A stretch of DNA of 9,186 nt from CAZTWC01 sp964617105 [NCBI: uncultured Myxococcia bacterium] (GCA_964617105.1 CAZTWC010000145.1:1-9186), one strand, 5' to 3'. Shown: positions 1 to 6,886, numbered from the stretch's first letter. Notes: a model not told the origin generated them from the sequence alone. A program made the numbers and translations.

Positions 1-290
1 AATTCGTCACGAGTTAATACTTTTTGCTGACATCGATAAAATCTATTAAGATTTGTTATAAAGGCTGGCAGAGAGGAGATCATGCGTTCACTTGTGAAAG
101 CGGCATAATAAATAAAAGAAAAGCATATTTCAGACCTATCAGACAACTCCATGGCATTTCCTTCGGGTGCCCTGGGGGCGCACCCGGGTTGACCCCCAGG
201 TTGAAATTTGCCACAAGTCGAAATCCTCTGGTTGCAAAAAACTACCATATTGGTTAATCTAATCTGAAATTCATAACCAGGAGTGTATTT
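1..290 (+). other. Leader region upstream of the M3 peptidase, no convincing gene
   Basis: No convincing protein gene is present in these 290 bases. A TATAAA at 57-62 could be a -10 box, but no good -35 lies upstream of it. An 8-codon ORF at 82-108 (MRSLVKAA, followed by two TAA stops) sits just after a GAGAGGAG at 71-78. It could be a leader peptide, but its SD spacing of 3 nt is short. A GC-rich patch at 164-200 is described separately. The real ribosome binding site of the downstream gene is AGGAG at 279-283, 7 nt from the ATG. A longer TTG-initiated frame across this region has no SD or family resemblance. Confidence 0.5.
164..200 (+). repeat. Two overlapping, mutually exclusive inverted repeats in the peptidase leader
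   Basis: CGGGTGC at 164-170 pairs perfectly with GCACCCG at 180-186 (7 bp, 9-nt loop). CCTGGGGG at 171-178 pairs perfectly with CCCCCAGG at 193-200 (8 bp, 14-nt loop). The 3' arm of the first hairpin lies in the loop of the second, and the 5' arm of the second lies in the loop of the first, so only one can form as a simple hairpin; a pseudoknot is the alternative. No U-run follows, so neither is an ordinary terminator. The patch is much more GC-rich than its surroundings. A regulatory role is inference only. Confidence 0.5.
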
Positions 291-1973
291 ATGAAATTTG
301 CAAATTACCAGTACAAAAGACCTGATATCGACCTGTTGACAAAAGATTTTCAAAATAAGTTGGAGCAGTTTAACCAATCTAACACCTTTGAACAACAGAA
401 TGATATTATGAAGGAGATAGTTCAACTGCGGAACGATTTCTCCACCATGCAGGAGATGGCGGGCATCAGATATACCATTAATACTGAAGACAAATTTTAT
501 GAACAGGAAAACGAATTTTTTGACCAGAATGGGCCAAAATTTACCAAGTTAAACAACCAGTTTTATCAGGCGCTGGTGAACTCAAAATTTAGACCAAACC
601 TGGAAAACAAATGGGGAAAGCAACTGTTCAACCTGGCTGAGATGGAGTTAAAAACCTTTTCTCCTGAGATTATCGATGATCTTAAAGAGGAGAACAAACT
701 CTCCACTCAGTACACCAAACTAATGGCTTCAGCCAAAATAATGTTTGAGGGAGAGGAGAGAACTCTATCCCAATTGACCCCCTTTACCATGTCGGCGGAT
801 CGGGATATGCGCAAGCGGGCCAACCTGGCCAAGTTTGGTTTTTCCAAAGACAACATGGTCGAACTGGATGAGGTCTTTGACAACCTGGTGAAAGTCAGGC
901 ATAAGATAGCTCAAAAACTGGGATATGACAATTTTGTCGAATTAGGCTACCACCGGATGGGACGCACCGATTACAATCCAGAAATGGTGGCGGTGTATCG
1001 AAAACAGGTGCAGGAAAATCTGGTTCCCATTGCAACTGAACTCTTGGAAAGGCAGCGTAAAAGGGTGGAACTGGATACTCTATACTACTACGATGAAGCC
1101 TACTCTTTTGAAGGTGGTAATCCCAAACCCCAGGGGACCCCGGAGGAGATCCTGGAAAACGGTCAAAAAATGTATGACCAACTCTCAAAAGAGACTGGTG
1201 AGTTTTATCGCTTTATGATTGATAACGGCCTTATGGATGTGTTGAGCACCAAAGGAAAAGCCCCGGGAGGATACTGCACCTATATCCCCAACTACAAAGC
1301 CCCCTTTATCTTTTCCAATTTCAACGGCACAGCCGGAGATATCGCGGTATTAACCCATGAAGCGGGCCATGCCTTTCAGGTTTACTTGAGCCGCGGCTAT
1401 GAGATACCAGAGTATAACTGGCCCACCATGGAGGCCTGCGAAATACACTCCATGAGCATGGAATTTATCACCTGGCCCTGGTGGGAATTGTTCTATAAAC
1501 AGGAGGCGGACAAAGCCAGATTTATCCACCTGAATGACGCCCTGCTGTTTATCCCCTACGGTGTGACCGTGGATGAATTTCAGCACTATGTTTATGAAAA
1601 TCCCCAGGCCAGCCCGGATGAACGCCGGGCCGCCTGGCGGGAGATAGAAAAAAAGTACCTCCCCATGCGCAAATATGACGGCTTCGATTACCTGGAACAG
1701 GGAGGATTCTGGCAGCGCCAACTGCATATCTACAAATACCCCTTTTACTATATTGATTACACCCTGGCCCAGGTGTGCGCTTTTCAGTTTTGGCTGAGGA
1801 TTGATGAAAACCGCGAAGCAGCCTTTACCGATTATTTGCGCCTATGCAAAGCCGGAGGCAGCCTCCCATTTTTGGAGTTGGTAAAATTGGCCGGACTAAA
1901 ATCCCCCTTTGAAGAGGGGTGTCTTGATTCTGTGGTGGGCATGATTAAAGATTGGTTGAGCAAGTCCGAATAG
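291..1973 (+). CDS. M3 family metallopeptidase (oligoendopeptidase F-like)
   Basis: This is a zinc oligopeptidase of 560 residues, within the usual range for the PepF/M3 family, expected to cleave short peptides in the cytoplasm. The family hallmark HEAGH is at residues 356-360, in the context LTHEAGHAFQ: two zinc-binding histidines with the catalytic Glu357. The third zinc ligand is probably Glu384 (ACEIHSMSMEF), about 28 residues downstream as expected for this fold. The C-terminal YIDYTLAQVCAFQFW segment, with conserved tyrosines, also fits the family. No signal peptide or membrane segment is seen. The ATG start is supported by AGGAG 7 nt upstream. The gene is monocistronic and converges with the kinase gene on the other strand. 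The overall look is closer to the M3 subgroup annotated as 'not PepF' than to classical lactococcal PepF, so no gene symbol is assigned. Confidence 0.93.
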   Translation: MKFANYQYKRPDIDLLTKDFQNKLEQFNQSNTFEQQNDIMKEIVQLRNDFSTMQEMAGIRYTINTEDKFYEQENEFFDQNGPKFTKLNNQFYQALVNSKFRPNLENKWGKQLFNLAEMELKTFSPEIIDDLKEENKLSTQYTKLMASAKIMFEGEERTLSQLTPFTMSADRDMRKRANLAKFGFSKDNMVELDEVFDNLVKVRHKIAQKLGYDNFVELGYHRMGRTDYNPEMVAVYRKQVQENLVPIATELLERQRKRVELDTLYYYDEAYSFEGGNPKPQGTPEEILENGQKMYDQLSKETGEFYRFMIDNGLMDVLSTKGKAPGGYCTYIPNYKAPFIFSNFNGTAGDIAVLTHEAGHAFQVYLSRGYEIPEYNWPTMEACEIHSMSMEFITWPWWELFYKQEADKARFIHLNDALLFIPYGVTVDEFQHYVYENPQASPDERRAAWREIEKKYLPMRKYDGFDYLEQGGFWQRQLHIYKYPFYYIDYTLAQVCAFQFWLRIDENREAAFTDYLRLCKAGGSLPFLELVKLAGLKSPFEEGCLDSVVGMIKDWLSKSE

Positions 1974-2057
1974 GGGTTATTGCGCAAAAACTAAAACGCG
2001 GAAAAAACTCAAGCGGTCATCTGACAAGTTATTGGTGTGCGTTGTGCATTCCACTCG

Positions 2058-3359
2058 CTACTTCGAATAATCATAGATACTCTGCAAAAGTGTCTTTTTG
2101 TTAATTGGTTTGCACAAATGAGCATCACAGCCGGCATCCAGGCTCTTGTTCGCCTCCTCTTTGAGAGCGTATGCGGAGAGAGCTAAAATCGGCCTCTTTT
2201 TCCGGTTATGTGTTTTTTCCCATTCACGGATTTTTTTAGTGGCCGTGTACCCGTCCATTACCGGCATCTGCATATCCATCAACACCACCTCGCCCTGCTC
2301 AGTAAATTTGATGGCATTGCCAATCAGATTGGTAATAACCTGCTGCAGTCGTTTGGGGTCACCTTTTAAATTTATTGGAATATCATCATCTATATTATAG
2401 GCTAACTCCAGACCCTTTTGATGGGCCTGTGATGACAAGACATCGAGAGTATTATCAATCACTTCTAATAGATCTAACTCGATATTCTCTATCTCCAGTT
2501 GACCAGATTCGATCTTGGAAAGATCGAGAATGCCGTTGATAAGATTGAGTAGATTTTTTCCCGCAGTAAAAAATACTTGATTATATTTCTGTTGTTCATC
2601 ATTTAATCCGGTTTCTGACAACAACTCCGACATACCCAAAATAGCGTTCATAGGAGTTCGAATCTCATGGCTCATATTGGCCAAAAACTCCGATTTTGCC
2701 TTGTTGGCCACTTCTGCTGTTTCTTTGGATGCCTGTAGTTCCAACTCTACCCGTTTACGCTCGGCAATCTCATCCAGCAATTTGGTGGTGCGCTTACTTA
2801 CTTTCTCTTCCAGTTTCTGGTTAAACCTGGTCAGTTTCTCCTGCATGACGGTGAGTTCACTATTTTGCTCAACCACACTCTCATAAGTAGTTAACAAAAT
2901 GTCTAATATCTGCCGCGGCTGGGAATGGACAGTGTAATTCTCCGCTCCTAAGGTTATATCCAAATTATCGGGAGAATCTTTTTTTCCATTATTGGACAAC
3001 CTGCGTAAATGGATTTCTACCTTGTCGAGCAGGCATTGATCTTTAAAAGGCTTGGGCATATAGTTGTCAGCCCCGGCATTGAGTCCTTTGATAATATCTT
3101 TGGCATTTGAAAGAGCAGTGAGCAGAATAACCGGGGTATCACCCAGGATTTGGTTAGATTTGACAGCCTGACACAGTTCAAAGCCGTCCATTTTGGGCAT
3201 GATTATATCGCTGATAATCAAATCCGGCTTCCAATTTTTAGCCGCTTTTAGCCCATCCTCACCATCAACCGCTACCTTGACCTTATAGTGGTGCTGAAGC
3301 AATAAATATTCCAACTTTTTAGCGTGAGTGGGACTGTCTTCAACAACTAATATCTTCAT
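2058..3359 (-). CDS. Receiver-histidine kinase hybrid with internal deletion (REC-HisKA-truncated HATPase/partial REC)
   Basis: The predicted protein has 433 residues. REC1 (about 1-120) is complete: acidic pair E7/D8, phosphoacceptor D51, T81 and K103 (MPKPF). A coiled-coil-like linker (about 160-215) leads to a HisKA domain with phospho-acceptor H231 ([15 protein letters not shown]). The HATPase domain begins normally, with N-box [10 protein letters not shown] at 344-353. It then passes at [11 protein letters not shown] (356-366) straight into the second half of another receiver (Asp362, SAYA, K417-P418). ATP-lid motifs DxGxG and GTGLG, and the first half of REC2 with its acidic pair, are absent. 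The reading frame is uninterrupted. Kinase activity is therefore not expected, while REC1 could still be phosphorylated by another kinase. The start was placed at the Met of [10 protein letters not shown], where receivers normally begin; its SD is weak. A longer in-frame ATG at 3386 overlaps cheW. The cheW-like gene ends 13 nt upstream. Confidence 0.85.
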   Translation of the reverse strand: MKILVVEDSPTHAKKLEYLLLQHHYKVKVAVDGEDGLKAAKNWKPDLIISDIIMPKMDGFELCQAVKSNQILGDTPVILLTALSNAKDIIKGLNAGADNYMPKPFKDQCLLDKVEIHLRRLSNNGKKDSPDNLDITLGAENYTVHSQPRQILDILLTTYESVVEQNSELTVMQEKLTRFNQKLEEKVSKRTTKLLDEIAERKRVELELQASKETAEVANKAKSEFLANMSHEIRTPMNAILGMSELLSETGLNDEQQKYNQVFFTAGKNLLNLINGILDLSKIESGQLEIENIELDLLEVIDNTLDVLSSQAHQKGLELAYNIDDDIPINLKGDPKRLQQVITNLIGNAIKFTEQGEVVLMDMQMPVMDGYTATKKIREWEKTHNRKKRPILALSAYALKEEANKSLDAGCDAHLCKPINKKTLLQSIYDYSK

Positions 3360-3372
3360 TGGTACCACAAAT

Positions 3373-3798
3373 TTATAATAAATCATCCAAAGGCAGAGGA
3401 TAGCGCAAACGCAACAGTTGAATTTGTTCTTTGGTATCTTGAAAAGTCTTATCAAAAAGGCGGGCTGCTTTTTCCGGAAGCGGGGGTAATAGAGAAAAAT
3501 CGTTCTCTTCTAGTTGTAACAGTCCATTAATATGGTTAACCGCCATAATTATCCGGGTTTCTTCTCTCTGGCAAACCACCCCCATAATATCTTTACTGGT
3601 TTGCTGGTTTTCCTCTCTCTCCTGCAGCAGATTGTATATATTAACCACTGGCAATTTTTCATCTCTCCAGATCCAGTACATAATGTTATCGGATCTGGAT
3701 GACTCATCCTGCAAGGTATCACTGTCAATCACTTCTATTATAGACTGGCTGTTCAACAGCAGATGATAATTGCCAGCATCAACATTTAAGTACAACAC
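3373..3798 (-). CDS. CheW-like domain protein
   Basis: The product has 141 residues, close to a single CheW domain. The N-terminal pattern ([15 protein letters not shown]), the [14 protein letters not shown] turn and the [10 protein letters not shown] strand match the CheW fold, which couples receptors to CheA-type kinases. Similarity is by pattern only and the protein is divergent. The start is GTG: its G is the last base of the TAG that ends the upstream frame (stop and start overlap by one base, 3798). GAGAGGG at 3806-3812 is a well-placed SD. This arrangement suggests translational coupling to the upstream damaged ORF. The hybrid kinase follows after 13 nt, so they are very likely cotranscribed. 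No CheA or methyl-accepting receptor gene is in the window, so the partner is probably the hybrid protein or lies elsewhere. Confidence 0.75.
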   Translation of the reverse strand: MLYLNVDAGNYHLLLNSQSIIEVIDSDTLQDESSRSDNIMYWIWRDEKLPVVNIYNLLQEREENQQTSKDIMGVVCQREETRIIMAVNHINGLLQLEENDFSLLPPLPEKAARLFDKTFQDTKEQIQLLRLRYPLPLDDLL

Positions 3799-4017
3799 TA
3801 TTGCGCCCTCTCTGGCTGGCTGCTTTCATCACCAATCCCTGGATAAGAAGATTGGTCAGGCAAAGGAGCAGATTTAGAAATATTTTGAGAGATCTGCTCA
3901 CAAATATTGTTAACCTTGCTGAACCTATCTTGATTTCCATGTTTCTCCGCCAACACCGGGCAAAGCAATTAAATCGTGGTGAATGTCCTTAACAAACAAC
4001 TCCTGCCAGTTTAGCAT
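3798..4017 (-). pseudogene. Small ORF upstream of cheW-like gene, frameshifted
   Basis: An ATG at 4017 opens a frame (MLNWQELFVKDIHHDLIALP) that hits a TAG after 30 codons at 3925-3927. The adjacent frame is open from about 3973 and continues to a TAG at 3798-3800, which overlaps the GTG start of the cheW-like gene. Removing one C from the CCC at 3958-3960 joins them into a smooth 72-residue hydrophilic protein (ALPVLAEKHGNQDRF across the join), and the length fits exactly. I do not recognise the family. The stop/start overlap and a promoter just upstream argue that this was, or is, the first gene of the unit. Possible readings are a real mutation, a sequencing error in a C-run, or +1 slippage at CCC. 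A third frame (3779-3940, 53 codons, hydrophobic, with GGAG before its ATG) competes and cannot be excluded. Confidence 0.45.
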
Positions 4018-4038
4018 CTTGTCAACAAGTAATGACTA

Positions 4039-4068
4039 ATTATTGTCATAGTAAATTTAGATTGTCAA
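4039..4068 (-). promoter_or_regulatory. Sigma70-type promoter for the CheW/kinase unit
   Basis: On the minus strand, a perfect TTGACA (4063-4068) is separated by 18 nt from AATAAT (4039-4044, five of six matches to TATAAT). It lies about 20-25 nt upstream of the ATG of the small frameshifted ORF, which fits a short 5' leader. The mutM gene ends 73 nt further upstream with no visible terminator between, so read-through from the oxidative-damage operon may also contribute. Confidence 0.6.
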
Positions 4069-4141
4069 TGCTTATGAAATTGACTACACTGGTGCGTGCT
4101 CTGGGTGGAAGTAGGTGTTTAGGGCTTGGATTGTTGGATTA

Positions 4142-4960
4142 CTAACTTTTCTGACAGGCTGGACAATAGTAGGTTCCCCTACCTGCCACTTTTATTTTAC
4201 AGATGGAAGTTTGACATCTGCAACAGGGTTTTCCTTCCTGCTTATAGACTTCAAGCTCCAGCTGGTACCTGCCCTTAATGCCGCTGGCAGTCACGTAATC
4301 AGAAAAAGTTGTGCCTTGCGCCAGGATGGCCTGCTGCAGTACATTTTTTATCGTTGCTAATAAAGATCCAACTTCCTCTTTCGTTAAATCACAAGACTTA
4401 GCCAATGGTGAAAGTCTCTCCTTGTGTAAAACTTCATCCACATAGATATTGCCCAGGCCGGCAATTACTTTTTGATCCAATAGCGATGCTTTCAGACATT
4501 TTTTCTTTTTTGAAAGATTTTTAAACAGAGTATCTTCATCCATCTGCAGAGCATCTTGGGCCAAACCTTTTTTTAAAACATAATTTTCATATTCTTTTTG
4601 GCCAATTAACTCAAAACGACCGAATTTACGCACATCGCGATAAACCAGGGTTTGCGTCAAAGATTTAAACCTGAATTCCAGGTGAACATGCTTGTCGTTG
4701 TCCTTTTTATGAGTAAAAAATAACTGCCCGGTCATTCTCAGGTGAAGCACAATGATTTTATGGTTTTGCAAATGAATAAAGATATACTTACCCAACCTGG
4801 TAATATCAAAAACAACTTGCTGACTTACGTTTTTAAAAAAAAAATTTGAACCGTTTATTATGATTTTTGAATAATAAATCTCCACCGTTAAAATACGCTG
4901 TCCCAAAATCCGTTCCCGTAACCCCCTGACAATTGTTTCCACTTCCGGTAACTCAGGCAT
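4142..4960 (-). CDS. mutM: Formamidopyrimidine-DNA glycosylase (Fpg/MutM)
   Basis: A bifunctional DNA glycosylase/AP lyase that removes 8-oxoguanine and other oxidised purines. It has 272 residues, the usual size. The N-terminus MPELPEVETIVRGL carries catalytic Pro2 and Glu3, which fixes the start. The beta-hairpin lysine is K58 (RLGKYIF). HLRMTGQL and YRDVRKFGRF supply DNA-intercalating residues, and LDQKVIAGLGNIYVDEVL is the helix-two-turn-helix signature. The C-terminal zinc finger has two CxxC pairs (PCCRC and CPACQ). A run of ten T in the coding strand spans codons 39-42 (NFFF), a possible slippage site. The SD is weak (AAGG directly before ATG, AGGA further out). The gene follows the diiron protein after 25 nt as the last member of the operon, which fits repair of oxidative DNA damage. 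Confidence 0.96.
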   Translation of the reverse strand: MPELPEVETIVRGLRERILGQRILTVEIYYSKIIINGSNFFFKNVSQQVVFDITRLGKYIFIHLQNHKIIVLHLRMTGQLFFTHKKDNDKHVHLEFRFKSLTQTLVYRDVRKFGRFELIGQKEYENYVLKKGLAQDALQMDEDTLFKNLSKKKKCLKASLLDQKVIAGLGNIYVDEVLHKERLSPLAKSCDLTKEEVGSLLATIKNVLQQAILAQGTTFSDYVTASGIKGRYQLELEVYKQEGKPCCRCQTSICKIKVAGRGTYYCPACQKS

Positions 4961-4985
4961 CCTTGCTTTGCATCCTATGGGTAGA

Positions 4986-5483
4986 TTAGAGTGTGCTATT
5001 TATACTTGTCATTAGGTTCATAATAAATCCTATGTGATTCATTTCCTGCCTGATTATCATTTTTACTTCGTTTTGGCCCCAGTCTTCTGGGATAATCTCT
5101 TTTAGGGTAGTAAAAAATACTATGGCGTCTTTTTCTTTTTGGATGGCAATGTCCAAAATTTCTAAAATATCTGTTTTATCAGTTAAAATTTTTGTGGGAT
5201 CTTCCTTAACTTTAAATATTTTATCGTCAGCAATGGCGTTTAGGTACATAAGCATATATTCATCTGGATCGTAACTGGTTGACGATTCTTTTGCCTGAAA
5301 TTCTTGACACATTTTGGCAAAAGTTTTTTCATGTTCGTCTTCCATTGCCGCCAAATCTAAAAGGAATTTCTGGGCACTTTCATCGGCTGCTATTTCAGCC
5401 GCTTTTCGGTAAAATTTGGCGCCATTTCGTTCTATTTGTTCAGCAATTTTAAGAATTTCATACGCATTGAATTTTTTTGTCAT
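4986..5483 (-). CDS. Rubrerythrin-like diiron ferritin-family protein without rubredoxin domain
   Basis: A four-helix ferritin-like protein of 165 residues, probably a cytoplasmic peroxide-reducing or iron-handling protein. Both halves carry a diiron ligand set: E18 (AEQIERNGAKFY) with E48xxH51 (MEDEHEK), and E117 (IQKEKDAIVFF) with E147xxH150 (RQEMNHIGF). The C-terminal rubredoxin domain of classical rubrerythrin (two CxxC motifs) is absent, so electrons must come from a separate donor. The ATG at 5483 is chosen because AAAGGA lies 8 nt upstream. A longer frame to 5519 would overlap desulfoferrodoxin and lacks this SD. The spacing to the desulfoferrodoxin stop is only 5 nt, with the SD inside that gene's end, so translation is probably coupled. 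Function beyond the fold is inferred from family and context. Confidence 0.88.
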   Translation of the reverse strand: MTKKFNAYEILKIAEQIERNGAKFYRKAAEIAADESAQKFLLDLAAMEDEHEKTFAKMCQEFQAKESSTSYDPDEYMLMYLNAIADDKIFKVKEDPTKILTDKTDILEILDIAIQKEKDAIVFFTTLKEIIPEDWGQNEVKMIIRQEMNHIGFIMNLMTSINSTL

Positions 5484-5488
5484 TATAT

Positions 5489-5863
5489 TTATCCTTTCCA
5501 TAGGCCATGCAGGTTGCAATAGGCCCGGGCAAAGCAGCCTCCTAATGTTACTTCGAACAGGGCTTCTGGTTTTTCACCTGGTTTAAAAAATTTTCGGTAT
5601 ACGGCATTCCCGGTAACAAGTTCCACCCACTCGATGTAGTGTTTTTCTTCCATGGGATGGGAGACGCTGCCCACTTTAACCAAAATACCATTATCAGTTT
5701 TTTCCATCACCGGGATATGTTTTTCCTTTACTGCATCCACTGTGTTTTCTACATAGAGATTCATGGCTTCACCGCAACAGGTTAACTGGCCTTTGCCGGG
5801 ATGAAGCATTTCAACGATGTTGCCGCATAATTCGCATTTGTATACCTCGAAACGATTGGTCAT
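5489..5863 (-). CDS. dfx: Desulfoferrodoxin (two-iron superoxide reductase)
   Basis: Reduces superoxide to hydrogen peroxide without making oxygen, a typical defence of anaerobes; acts in the cytoplasm. At 124 residues it has the full two-domain form. The N-terminal desulforedoxin-type Fe(Cys)4 site is C10, C13, C29, C30. The catalytic Fe site has H49, H69, H75, H119 and C116 (YCNLHGLW), with the E47-K48 pair (EKHIPVMEK) that guides superoxide. All expected ligands are present with family spacing. A strong SD (AAGGAG, 7 nt from ATG) supports the start. It follows the MBL-fold gene after 27 nt and precedes the diiron gene by 5 nt. Rubredoxin, the usual donor, is not encoded in the window. Confidence 0.97.
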   Translation of the reverse strand: MTNRFEVYKCELCGNIVEMLHPGKGQLTCCGEAMNLYVENTVDAVKEKHIPVMEKTDNGILVKVGSVSHPMEEKHYIEWVELVTGNAVYRKFFKPGEKPEALFEVTLGGCFARAYCNLHGLWKG

Positions 5864-5890
5864 TTTATATCTCCTTATTACATTGTTAAT

Positions 5891-6736
5891 TTACAGTTGA
5901 AATTCCATTCCGGAAGATAAAGCGAAACACTCCAGATTAGAACTATGGTCTTTTATTATTGATTGGCAATCTTGCACTATTTTATCCAATTCATTATCAG
6001 TTCTTTCCTGGTTATGGTGAAAAAGGCCAAATTTTTTAACTCCCGCCTCTAGAGCAAGGTTTAAAGCATCATTGTACACTGAGTGCCCCCAGGTTTTAGT
6101 CAATTTATACTCTTCTCTTTTAAACTCGGTATCATGGATTAAAAAATCTGCGCCGCGGGAAAATTCTACATAATCATGATAATCAAGTCCCCCAGGGTGT
6201 TTATAGGTCAGTTCATTATCAGTGAGGAAAACAAATGATTTGCCATTTTCGACAAATTTATAACCCATGCCCTTATTGGGATGGCTCAACATAATTGGAG
6301 TTACTGTTACGGTATCAATGCTAAAACTTTCTTTAATATTGCAAGACTGGTTGTAAGAAATATTTGCACTAATATCTTCATATTTTACAGGAAAATAAGG
6401 CGGTTCCATGGAACCTGAAACTATTTGTTTGATCGCTCGCCGGGCAAATGGACAACCAAACATGGAAATTTCTGTTTTACTGAAATAAATCGGTTTAAAA
6501 AAACCAAAACCCAGAATATGATCCCAATGTGAATGAGTAAAAATGAGTGTAAACTTTAATCGTTTCTCTTTTAAAAGAAGATTGCCTAATTTTCTGATAC
6601 CGGAGCCGGCATCAATAATTATGATCTCATTGTTCTTTGTCCTTATTTCAAGGCAGGTTGAATCACCTCCATATTTAAGGTATTCTTTTCCGGAAACTGG
6701 TATGGAACCACGTGCTCCCCAGCATCTGATAAGCAT
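5891..6736 (-). CDS. MBL-fold metallo-hydrolase
   Basis: A metallo-beta-lactamase-fold protein of 281 residues. The N-terminus CWGARGSIPVSGKEYLKYGG and IIDAGSGIR are typical of a group of stand-alone MBL hydrolases that includes phosphodiesterase-like members. The metal-binding motif THSHWDH has H68, H70, D72 and H73. Further likely ligands are the His of LSHPNKG, the Asp of LIHDTEF and the His of LFHHNQE. There is no flavodoxin or rubredoxin domain, so it is not an FprA-type oxygen reductase. The substrate is unknown. The ATG at 6736 is preferred over a TTG two codons upstream because AGGAG then has a 9-nt spacing rather than 3. As first gene of the operon with desulfoferrodoxin, the diiron protein and mutM, it may serve oxidative stress, but that is context only. 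Confidence 0.85.
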   Translation of the reverse strand: MLIRCWGARGSIPVSGKEYLKYGGDSTCLEIRTKNNEIIIIDAGSGIRKLGNLLLKEKRLKFTLIFTHSHWDHILGFGFFKPIYFSKTEISMFGCPFARRAIKQIVSGSMEPPYFPVKYEDISANISYNQSCNIKESFSIDTVTVTPIMLSHPNKGMGYKFVENGKSFVFLTDNELTYKHPGGLDYHDYVEFSRGADFLIHDTEFKREEYKLTKTWGHSVYNDALNLALEAGVKKFGLFHHNQERTDNELDKIVQDCQSIIKDHSSNLECFALSSGMEFQL

Positions 6737-6761
6737 ATCCAATCTCTCCTACTATATATCT

Positions 6762-6791
6762 AAAAAAAAGCGGGCTATTATAAAGCCCGCT
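6762..6791 (-). terminator. Intrinsic terminator after the tRNA
   Basis: On the minus strand, AGCGGGCT (6791-6784) and AGCCCGCT (6776-6769) form a perfect 8-bp, GC-rich stem with a 7-nt loop, directly followed by a T-run (eight T counting the last stem base). It begins 6 nt after the encoded CCA of the tRNA. It ends about 25 nt before the MBL start codon, so it also separates the tRNA promoter from the oxidative-damage operon. The other strand lacks a T-run after the stem, so it works in one direction only. The loop contains a perfect TATAAT in minus-strand sense (6777-6782). Confidence 0.9.
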
Positions 6792-6797
6792 CTATAC

Positions 6798-6874
6798 TGG
6801 TGGCGATGCAGGGAATTGAACCCCGGACACTACGGATATGAGCCGTATGCTCTAACCATCTGAGCTACATCGCC
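6798..6874 (-). tRNA. tRNA with CAT anticodon, probably elongator Met
   Basis: A 77-nt cloverleaf with encoded CCA. The acceptor stem GGCGATG/CATCGCC is fully paired with A73. The D-arm contains GTAGCTCAGATGGTTAGAGC. The anticodon stem TACGG/CCGTA holds loop CTCATAT, giving anticodon CAT. The variable loop has 5 nt, and the T-arm loop is TTCAATT. The paired G1:C72 excludes bacterial initiator tRNA. CAT is also the gene-encoded anticodon of tRNA-Ile2 (lysidine-modified). The acceptor stem resembles elongator Met more than E. coli Ile2, which has C4-G69 and C5-G68, but this is not decisive. Confidence 0.93.
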
Positions 6875-6886
6875 AAAACGATAGCG

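Noticed and set aside
201-211. TTGAAATTTGC also present at 6930-6940 in the NamZ promoter
   Set aside because: Shared 11-mers are expected by chance in 9 kb, and the copy at 201 has no -10 box at proper spacing.
24-257. 77-codon open frame with TTG start across the peptidase leader
   Set aside because: No SD, no family resemblance, and it runs through the GC-rich inverted repeats; better explained as chance opening in a leader.
1974-2057. Space between converging peptidase and kinase genes, examined for a bidirectional terminator
   Set aside because: No stem with a following T-run could be found on either strand.
3801-3992. 63-codon plus-strand frame opposite the damaged small ORF
   Set aside because: Antisense to the frames that fit the cheW unit, no recognisable protein and no SD; a shadow.
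6543-6863. Plus-strand 106-codon frame ending in WWRCRELNPGHYGYEPYALTI
   Set aside because: The C-terminus is the translation of the antisense of a tRNA, a well-known false gene; the rest lies opposite the MBL gene.
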